Of a stretch of DNA of 64,000 nucleotides, positions 56,042 through 62,193 are shown one piece after another. The DNA comes from an uncultured Ignavibacteriota bacterium (GTDB lineage Bacteria > Bacteroidota > Ignavibacteria > UBA10030 > UBA8401). The stretch lies in NCBI GenBank assembly GCA_903884005.1, contig CAISDA010000002.1, forward strand, positions 1 through 64,000. The letters run 5' to 3'. A program made the position numbers and the translations under genes. A model generated the notes under the pieces. The model ran no database searches. It was not told where the DNA came from and saw only the letters and a program-made list of their open reading frames with translations. How positions within the stretch are numbered: the stretch's first letter is position 1; each line of letters starts with the position of its first letter.

Positions 56042-56365
56042 GAAATCATTAAGTATGATCACATTGATCCCATCGTGGATCTTATACCCGACACCTTTCA
56101 GTACCCTGATCGTCTGGTTCCCGCCGTACGGTCCCACTTTTTTCCGGATGTGGCTGATATGAACATCGATCGTGCGAAGATAGGATATGGGCTCCCCACT
56201 CCAGACGGCGTGTGCAATTTGTTCGCGGGTCAGGATCCGGCCTCGCGCCGCGGCAATGAGCGCCAGAATGCGAAATTCCGTCTTCGTCAACTGGATTGTC
56301 GTGTCGTCCCGGTACACGAGGTACCGTTCGGAATCGATGATGAGATGATTTGTTGTTTGTTCCAT
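56027..56365 (-). CDS. Stand-alone OmpR-type winged-helix DNA-binding protein
   Basis: The 112-aa protein is a complete trans_reg_C domain without a receiver: IQLTKTEFRILALIAAARGRILTREQIAHAVWSG, RTIDVHISHIRKKVG and IRVLKGVGYKI match the effector half of PhoB-type regulators. The ATG follows a 215-bp intergenic region with repeat R4, so there is no missing receiver just upstream. It sits just before the porin and pstS. It may bind the same operators as PhoB. Confidence 0.85.
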   Translation of the reverse strand: MEQTTNHLIIDSERYLVYRDDTTIQLTKTEFRILALIAAARGRILTREQIAHAVWSGEPISYLRTIDVHISHIRKKVGPYGGNQTIRVLKGVGYKIHDGINVIILNDFITIP

Positions 56366-56492
56366 TCGGCCGCCTGACAGATTTTAATTTGATCTTCGTA
56401 TGTAAACATACGAAGCAGGAATGAACGAATGATGATGAACGTGTTAAGAAATGATGAACATTAATATTTGAGCTCAGTCCGTTCGCCTACGG

Positions 56493-56575
56493 CATTTTTT
56501 TTTCGAAATAACTCGCTGCCGTTGCATTGGTGCGCATGTAGGGCGAGATGTTGTCTCGCCCGCTCGGGCGAAGCG
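56493..56575 (+). repeat. Dispersed intergenic repeat R4
   Basis: A T-run with CGAAATAAC and CTGCCGTTGC resembles 2757-2815, and the following GGGCGAGA-TGTTG-TCTCGCCC hairpin (56541-56561) is the one carried by R1 and R2. It lies in the gap between the glycosyltransferase stop and the winged-helix start and could work as a terminator. Confidence 0.65.
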
Positions 56576-56580
56576 GTGCA

Positions 56581-57717
56581 TCACGCTGCCGCGGTGAGAG
56601 CGCCCGCACCTGTCGCAATCGAATACAGCGAAAGCATCCGATCGATAATGGAATCCCAACTCTGTTCCTGTGCGAAGTACGATGCGTTCTCGACGAGCTT
56701 TTCACGGCGTTTTGGGTGATACATCACCTGTTCGATCGCGCGGACAAATCCGTTCACATCGCCGGGCTCCGGAGAGTAACCATTGATGTTGTTGATGATA
56801 AGATCCTTTGCTCCGCCGGCGGCTGCACAGATCGGCACTGTGCCGCATGCCATTGCCTCGAGCGTGACATTGCCGAATGTTTCGGTGCGCGAAGGAAAGA
56901 TGAATGCATCGCTCGACGCATATGCTTCAGCCAATTGGTGCGAGTTGAGATGGCCCAAAAATAGTGCCTCCGGCATGCGTTTCTGCAGTTCCGCGCGTGC
57001 CGGACCATCACCGGCCAGGACGAACTGCACACGATCGTATTTTCGGCGCAGCGCGTCGCTGATCAATGGCAGAAGATGAAGATCCTTCTCCCAGACCAGG
57101 CGGCCGGCATATAAAAGCACAAACGTGGACTCGGCTCCCACGTTTTTTTTCCATGCTGGGGAACGGAAGGACGGATTGAATTGTGTCGTATCTACCCCGT
57201 GAGGCAGATAGACCAGATTTTGAAGCCTGCCCTTTTCCAACTCATCAATGATCGGCAGCGACGGCACATAGACTTGCGCACATCTGTCGTACATCTTGTG
57301 ATAGAGCTTCCAACAGGCGTCTGTGAGCGCCGTGAGCTTGTAGTAGGTTGCGTAGCTTAAAAAATGCGTGTGATACGTGGAGACAACCGGAATGTCATGC
57401 TTGCGGCCGTATTTCAGAGCCGCAAATGCCAGCGGACAGGGGCTGTTGAAGTGTATGATGTCCGGTTTGAACGCATCGAGGACTGAATCAAAATTCTTCA
57501 CAGTCGGCAGAGCGACACGATAATCCTTATATAAGGGGAAAGGAAACGAGGAGACCTGGAACATGGGAACGGACTGTTCCGCTTTCGGGGGCACATCGGC
57601 GGCGAGAAAAATATGCTCGATATTTTTCTTCAGCAGCGTTTCGTTCCATTTATACATCACACGCGTGACACCGTCGAACCCTTCACGCATCATTCCCGCA
57701 GTATAGGCGATCTTCAT
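56581..57717 (-). CDS. GT4 family glycosyltransferase
   Basis: The 378-aa protein has two Rossmann halves of the GT-B fold: AYTAGMMREGFDGVTRV near the start, KPDIIHFNSPCPLAFAALK and DIPVVSTYHTHFLSYATYY, then LYAGRLVWEKDLHLL, FVLAGDGPARAEL, FIFPSRTETFGNVTLEAMACGTVPICAAAGG (E-x7-E donor motif). The opening resembles the SqdX/MgtA-like group that glycosylates diacylglycerol, but the acceptor cannot be fixed. ATG 57717 starts the conserved KIAYTAG. A Pho-box-like repeat lies about 85 bp upstream. Confidence 0.86.
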   Translation of the reverse strand: MKIAYTAGMMREGFDGVTRVMYKWNETLLKKNIEHIFLAADVPPKAEQSVPMFQVSSFPFPLYKDYRVALPTVKNFDSVLDAFKPDIIHFNSPCPLAFAALKYGRKHDIPVVSTYHTHFLSYATYYKLTALTDACWKLYHKMYDRCAQVYVPSLPIIDELEKGRLQNLVYLPHGVDTTQFNPSFRSPAWKKNVGAESTFVLLYAGRLVWEKDLHLLPLISDALRRKYDRVQFVLAGDGPARAELQKRMPEALFLGHLNSHQLAEAYASSDAFIFPSRTETFGNVTLEAMACGTVPICAAAGGAKDLIINNINGYSPEPGDVNGFVRAIEQVMYHPKRREKLVENASYFAQEQSWDSIIDRMLSLYSIATGAGALTAAA

Positions 57718-57792
57718 GGACGTCTCCCATTCATAATGTTTGTACAACTAACATACGAATGGAGCATTAAGCCTGCATGAAGACAGTATTAT

Positions 57793-57814
57793 TAAATTGT
57801 GAGCTGATTGTGAA
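57793..57814 (-). promoter_or_regulatory. Pho-box-like repeat upstream of glycosyltransferase
   Basis: On the minus strand TTCACA (57814-57809), ATCAG, CTCACA (57803-57798) form an 11-bp-period repeat. TTCACA is 17 bp before TAATAC, a possible -10. The hexamers are less like TTAACA than those at ppk1 and pstC. Confidence 0.4.
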
Positions 57815-57837
57815 GGATCGTTCTAGAGAAGCGGCGA

Positions 57838-60294
57838 TCATCGTTTCGTCAGAATGATGCACGCTCCGGGAGCCAGAAGGATCTCCGTTTCATCGTGCGG
57901 CGTGATGCGGAAGGCGGACGCGGCTCCATCGATGACGACGGAAGACGCGCGGTACGGAAGGATCACCAGCCACCTGGTGTGATGGCTGAAGGCGTGCGGC
58001 TCCCAGTCGATGATGATATGAGTGCCCTGCACATTGTTGTAAACGGCGATGCCGGCTTTTCCGGAATGCGTCGGAGCATTCCGCAGAAAGAATTGCTGTT
58101 CATTCCGGTACCACTCCTCCGGCGTACCCGAGAGGAATCGCACTTCATGCGCGGTTTCGAGTATGAACATGGCCCGCACCGCCAGCATGAATTCGGCCGC
58201 AGCCCATCCATGGTGGCCGTCCCCCATCGAGCCGCCCCCGGTCATTGGATGGATGGCTTCGGGATATGTGCCGGTCGGTGAAGCGTGACGAACAACGGAA
58301 GATAGAATACGGGCAAATCTTTTCCGGTCCCCCAGCAGAAGACACGAATGGGCGACCTGAAGAGACAGATAAATATTTTTCCCCGAATGAATGAAGTGCT
58401 GAAAGAATACATCGTCGATGCAATATCGTCTTGTGATCTCGTCGACGGTTGCTTCTAGATTTTCCGGCCCCAGCTCGAACAACTGCAGCGGATACGATGC
58501 TGAAAGCGAACCGATCATGCCACAGTCGATGTTTCGCCGCGGTGCGGCCGGGATCGCCGCGCTCGAGAGCCTGCTGCGATCGCGCATGAGTGACGCTGTT
58601 ATATCACACAGATAGTCGTCGAACAGGCGCTGCCCATAGTGCTGATCATCGTTTGCTGAAACGATCGAGCACAGCGCATTGAACGACCGCACTCCGGCCA
58701 GGGACCAAAAATTATCCCAATAATAATGATCGGCCAATCCCAGGTGTTCGGCGCTCAATCCAGCGGGCATGAGTCCGAAATACGGCTGCTCGCTCTGCGC
58801 GATCCCCTTCATACGCTGATGGTCGATCCATTCAACGGCTTTTCGCAGCGCGGAAAAATGTGCGGCCACGCACGCATCCGAACCGGTCAGAAGAGTGTGT
58901 TGATGGATCACCCATAACGCCTGGCCGTTCGAATCCCATTCACCTTTTTGCGAACGGAAATACCCGTTCGACTCCTGATGGCTGAAAAAATTTTCGATGA
59001 TGGGGCGTGTACGTTCATGATGACCGAATGAGTCTAACGCATGGATCATGAAGGCGGCGTCACGGAACCAGAAATGATGATACGACGAGGGACCAGGCGT
59101 GATCGTCGGACCATCGCAGAGCATCACGAGTGTAATGAGATTGCTTTTTATGGACGCGGTGAGTACTGCATCGGGCGTCTCGATGGCGGTGCCCCGGACG
59201 AGTTGATCATCCCAGTACTTGGTGACATTCCCGAGGCGGCCTGACGATATATCTGCACTGTGGACAGGAACTATTCGGTCTGCTTCGTCGAGTGGAACAC
59301 TCATCACAATTTCCATCTCCTTGCCTGCCTCAAGTAAAACGGGAAATCGAAGGAAACCGTTTGCCAGACCGACTTCGCACATTGACGACGGACGGTTGCC
59401 GCCGTCGGCATCCCCAGACATCCAGGCGGAGTCGCCGTCTGCATAGTTCGAACACCACGACTGTGATGGAGCGGTGGAAAAATTCACTGATTGAGAACCA
59501 TTGACGATCACCCGCCGTTCAGCTTCGCGATACTCAAGCGATGTGATCATACCGACGCCTTCCGGATTAAAAGGACGTATGGCAGCCAGGATCGATCCTG
59601 AAAACCGGTCGGAGCCTTGATTGATCACTCTGAGTGAATGCAGCAATGTTGTGCGATCGACGAATGTGGAGAGACGGAGAAGAATGGGATCGATCGCGCA
59701 CTCCGTGATAACGACAGGATAGTGCTCGTGCAGGCTTTGCCGTGCGGGACTGCGGGAAGGGTAGTACGTCTTTTTGTCCACAGCGACCCACACATCGATC
59801 GACCATCCGTCGCGGAACGGCGTCACTAAGCCGCGCGGATCCACAATGGGTTCAGTGGAGCATTCGGGTGTCCCGACTGCGGTCCAATTCCGATGTGTCA
59901 CGTTCATCGAAAGTCCGAGATGAGCTCGGGGGATGAATGAAGAGTCTCCGGGGTCAAACTGCCGCACGGCCCAATAGGGGAAGATCCAGTCCATATTGCT
60001 CTGAAAGAAAGAAAAATTCAGGATTCCGCGTGAAAATTGGAGTGCATTGAGCGACACCAATTCTGTGGGGAGCGACTTTTTTTCGATACCGCTCATCGTA
60101 TTGGCCGCACGCAGCATCTCGACGGCTGCAGTCGGCACACGGAGCAGCGCGGCTAAGCGGTTGAGAATGAAAGAGGAAAGACTCAATGATGTCCTGTTAT
60201 AGTTGGCCGTATCAATATGCCCCGCCGGAAATGCAATTCCAAGGAGAAATATCACCTTAACAATAAGATAATATTGCAGCAATACCCTGTTCAT
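57838..60294 (-). CDS. Six-hairpin glycosidase (glucoamylase-like)
   Basis: The 818-aa protein has an N-terminal hydrophobic segment (YYLIVKVIFLLGIAF) that may be a signal or anchor, a beta-sandwich region (about 100-380) and an alpha/alpha barrel (about 400-750) with TPGPSSYHHFWFRDAAFMIHALD, SQKGEWDSNGQALWVIHQH and GGGSMGDGHHGWAAAEF. This resembles GH15/GH63-like amylo-glucosidases and related enzymes; specific activity unknown. ATG 60294 is chosen because it gives the hydrophobic start; the frame is open to 60372, overlapping the divergent metallophosphoesterase upstream region. Confidence 0.75.
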   Translation of the reverse strand: MNRVLLQYYLIVKVIFLLGIAFPAGHIDTANYNRTSLSLSSFILNRLAALLRVPTAAVEMLRAANTMSGIEKKSLPTELVSLNALQFSRGILNFSFFQSNMDWIFPYWAVRQFDPGDSSFIPRAHLGLSMNVTHRNWTAVGTPECSTEPIVDPRGLVTPFRDGWSIDVWVAVDKKTYYPSRSPARQSLHEHYPVVITECAIDPILLRLSTFVDRTTLLHSLRVINQGSDRFSGSILAAIRPFNPEGVGMITSLEYREAERRVIVNGSQSVNFSTAPSQSWCSNYADGDSAWMSGDADGGNRPSSMCEVGLANGFLRFPVLLEAGKEMEIVMSVPLDEADRIVPVHSADISSGRLGNVTKYWDDQLVRGTAIETPDAVLTASIKSNLITLVMLCDGPTITPGPSSYHHFWFRDAAFMIHALDSFGHHERTRPIIENFFSHQESNGYFRSQKGEWDSNGQALWVIHQHTLLTGSDACVAAHFSALRKAVEWIDHQRMKGIAQSEQPYFGLMPAGLSAEHLGLADHYYWDNFWSLAGVRSFNALCSIVSANDDQHYGQRLFDDYLCDITASLMRDRSRLSSAAIPAAPRRNIDCGMIGSLSASYPLQLFELGPENLEATVDEITRRYCIDDVFFQHFIHSGKNIYLSLQVAHSCLLLGDRKRFARILSSVVRHASPTGTYPEAIHPMTGGGSMGDGHHGWAAAEFMLAVRAMFILETAHEVRFLSGTPEEWYRNEQQFFLRNAPTHSGKAGIAVYNNVQGTHIIIDWEPHAFSHHTRWLVILPYRASSVVIDGAASAFRITPHDETEILLAPGACIILTKR

Positions 60295-60355
60295 ATATCC
60301 GTGGTATTTTGAACACGTGAGACAGGACGTTCTAATAACCAAGGACCCGATATTT

Positions 60356-61297
60356 ATGAAGTCAACGATCATCGCACATCTTTCCGACCTTCATATCAAT
60401 CGTAAATACTATCCCGAGCGTTCGGCAATGCTGCACCAGACACTTCGCGACTGCAACGATCGGAACGTCGATCATCTCGTGATCACAGGAGATCTGTCGC
60501 ACTTGGGCGAGCAGGAGGAGCTCGAAGAGTGCGCATCGATCCTGCGCAAGCACGGCTATTGGGACAGCAGCCGGCTGACGGTAACAATAGGAAACCATGA
60601 TATTTTCGGCGGTCCGTACTTCGCCGAAGATGTGCTCACATTTCCCGGCCGATGCAGGGAAATTGATTATGAGGCAAAAGTAAAGACCTTCAACGATATC
60701 TTTGCGCCTTCATTCGAATCGGCCATCCATCCATCGGGAAATGCCTTCTTTCCGTTCGTCAAGTTGATCGGCGATATTGCCATGATCGGCATCAATACCA
60801 TTGCGCAGTGGAGCGCCATAAAAAATCCACTTGGCTCGAATGGCGATGTCGACGATCTTCAATTCAGCCGGTTGAACGGGATACTCAACGACAGCCGTTT
60901 GTTCGGCCGACGGATCTTCGTCCTCACGCACCATCATTTTCACACTCCTAAATATCTGGAGACGTGTTCCATGATGGGAAAATTGTGGCAGAGGATCGAG
61001 GGACAGACGTTGAAATTACGAGGCAAAAAAAGGTTGCTCGGATTATTGCGACTGCACGGCGTCGAAAAGATTTTGCACGGCCATGTGCATGAACACACGG
61101 AATATCGCGCGGGCGGCGTTACATGCCTCAATGCGGGAGCCTCCATGCTGCCCGCAGATGAGCACCCGCGAATGTTTCATGTCATCGGCGCCGATGCCCG
61201 TGGAAGGAACAAGAAGACGATGGAACAACGGCGGCCCGAGTTATACCGGCCTCCGAGCACAAAAGCGATAATGCCGCGCTATATTTTTTCGACATGA
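60356..61297 (+). CDS. Calcineurin-like metallophosphoesterase
   Basis: The 313-aa cytoplasmic enzyme has all five metal motifs of the family: AHLSDLHINRKYY, ITGDLSHLGEQEE, TIGNHDIFGG, VLTHHHFHTP and LHGHVHEHTEY. Substrate may be a cyclic nucleotide, phospholipid or UDP-sugar; it cannot be fixed. ATG 60356 is chosen by AAGGA about 11 nt upstream. It overlaps the following gene by 4 bp (ATGA), and is divergent from the glycosidase. Confidence 0.9.
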   Translation: MKSTIIAHLSDLHINRKYYPERSAMLHQTLRDCNDRNVDHLVITGDLSHLGEQEELEECASILRKHGYWDSSRLTVTIGNHDIFGGPYFAEDVLTFPGRCREIDYEAKVKTFNDIFAPSFESAIHPSGNAFFPFVKLIGDIAMIGINTIAQWSAIKNPLGSNGDVDDLQFSRLNGILNDSRLFGRRIFVLTHHHFHTPKYLETCSMMGKLWQRIEGQTLKLRGKKRLLGLLRLHGVEKILHGHVHEHTEYRAGGVTCLNAGASMLPADEHPRMFHVIGADARGRNKKTMEQRRPELYRPPSTKAIMPRYIFST

Positions 61298-61740
61298 TAC
61301 CACGGGGAAAGGCCACAGGGATGAAGAAGCAGGCCATGCACGAAACCAATTTCTACGAAATGTGGTCGAGCATTTATACGCTTGAAGCACTTCTCGAATC
61401 GTCGCCCGATCAGACGATAAAATCGGGGAACCAGAAAATGTGGCGGATACTCTGGGATGATGCATCTGCGAAGATCACGACGTACTTGCATCGGTCGCCG
61501 ATGTACGACGGTAGTGAGGAATCCCTGACAGGCGAAATGCTGGCGGCAGAACGGTCGAAGCTGCATAAAGAGATACAAAAAATATCGACCTTCAACACGG
61601 AGGCCGGCGAAGCCTTGTGGAAAAATTCCGCGGCCCGTTACATGGTGTCCACCAATATACGATTTTTAGTCCACGCACTTCGAACCTATCTGGAACAGGA
61701 ACGGCGGCTCATGATGCCGCAGAAAGGAGCTGCAGTATGA
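61294..61740 (+). CDS. Conserved-looking helical protein of unknown function
   Basis: The 148-aa protein is predicted helical (YEMWSSIYTLEALLESS, SLTGEMLAAERSKLHKEIQ, RYMVSTNIRFLVHALRTYLEQERR) with no motif I recognise. Its ATG overlaps the metallophosphoesterase stop, and its own TGA overlaps the next gene's ATG, so all three are translationally coupled. A role with the phosphoesterase is inferred. Confidence 0.75.
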   Translation: MIPRGKATGMKKQAMHETNFYEMWSSIYTLEALLESSPDQTIKSGNQKMWRILWDDASAKITTYLHRSPMYDGSEESLTGEMLAAERSKLHKEIQKISTFNTEAGEALWKNSAARYMVSTNIRFLVHALRTYLEQERRLMMPQKGAAV

Positions 61741-61832
61741 TCGGCATCCAGTCGGTAATCGCAGTCTTGCTCATGGTGATCAGCATCTTCATTCTTCCGT
61801 CCAAAAAGAAAAAAGGGCCGAGGCACGTCTAG
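61737..61832 (+). CDS. 31-aa single-span membrane microprotein
   Basis: ATG 61737 overlaps the previous stop (ATGA) and has AAAGGAG seven nt upstream. The product begins with a hydrophobic span of about 18 residues (IQSVIAVLLMVISIFILP) and ends in a basic tail SKKKKGPRHV, a typical N-out/C-in small membrane protein. The good ribosome-binding site, coupling and composition argue for a real gene. Function unknown; it may tether or regulate the phosphoesterase. Confidence 0.65.
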   Translation: MIGIQSVIAVLLMVISIFILPSKKKKGPRHV

Positions 61833-61939
61833 CGTATATGACCTTGTGCAGGTGAAAAATATTGTCCTTGGTTTTTTGGCGGTTTATGTGTACCTTTTTT
61901 AATATATCGATATGATATGCGAAAACAGCGTACATCCAT

Positions 61940-62014
61940 GGACGCTTAGCTCAGTTGGTTTAGAGCGCCGTGCTTACACCGCGGAGGTCGTAGGTTCAAG
62001 CCCTACAGCGTCCA
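61940..62014 (+). tRNA. tRNA-Val (anticodon UAC)
   Basis: A full cloverleaf can be drawn: acceptor GGACGCT with AGCGTCC, D arm GCTC/GAGC, anticodon stem CCGTG/CGCGG with loop CTTACAC (anticodon TAC), and T arm GTAGG/CCTAC with loop TTCAAGC. The discriminator is A; CCA is not encoded. A terminator follows. Confidence 0.95.
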
Positions 62015-62017
62015 CAA

Positions 62018-62043
62018 ACAGGCCTATTGGGCCTGTTTTTTTT
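62018..62043 (+). terminator. Terminator after tRNA-Val
   Basis: A 7-bp stem (ACAGGCC at 62018-62024, GGCCTGT at 62030-62036) is followed by a run of T to about 62043. Confidence 0.88.
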
Positions 62044-62140
62044 TGCTCGTCAGCCGAGCGGAGATCGCGTGAAGAAAGATTGGGACCATTTCGGCAGCTG
62101 CCGGCAACAGTATTGAAGAGGCTTGGGAACTGGTGGAACA

Positions 62141-62181
62141 TAACAATGCCGCGCAGATATGTTCACTGCGCGGCATTGTTA
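62141..62181 (-). terminator. Hairpin downstream of the glycosidase gene
   Basis: A 16-bp perfect inverted repeat (arms 62141-62156 and 62166-62181, core GCCGCGCAG) lies 12 bp after the stop of the minus-strand glycosidase gene. The T-run is weak on both strands. Confidence 0.65.
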
Positions 62182-62193
62182 TATTATCTGTAT

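Noticed and set aside
60257-60326. TTAACA and TGAACA hexamers between the glycosidase and the metallophosphoesterase
   Set aside because: No second matching hexamer at 11-bp period; chance occurrence is likely in AT-rich DNA.
61940-62040. Integration hotspot at the tRNA-Val gene
   Set aside because: No integrase and no duplicated tRNA 3' end is visible on either side.
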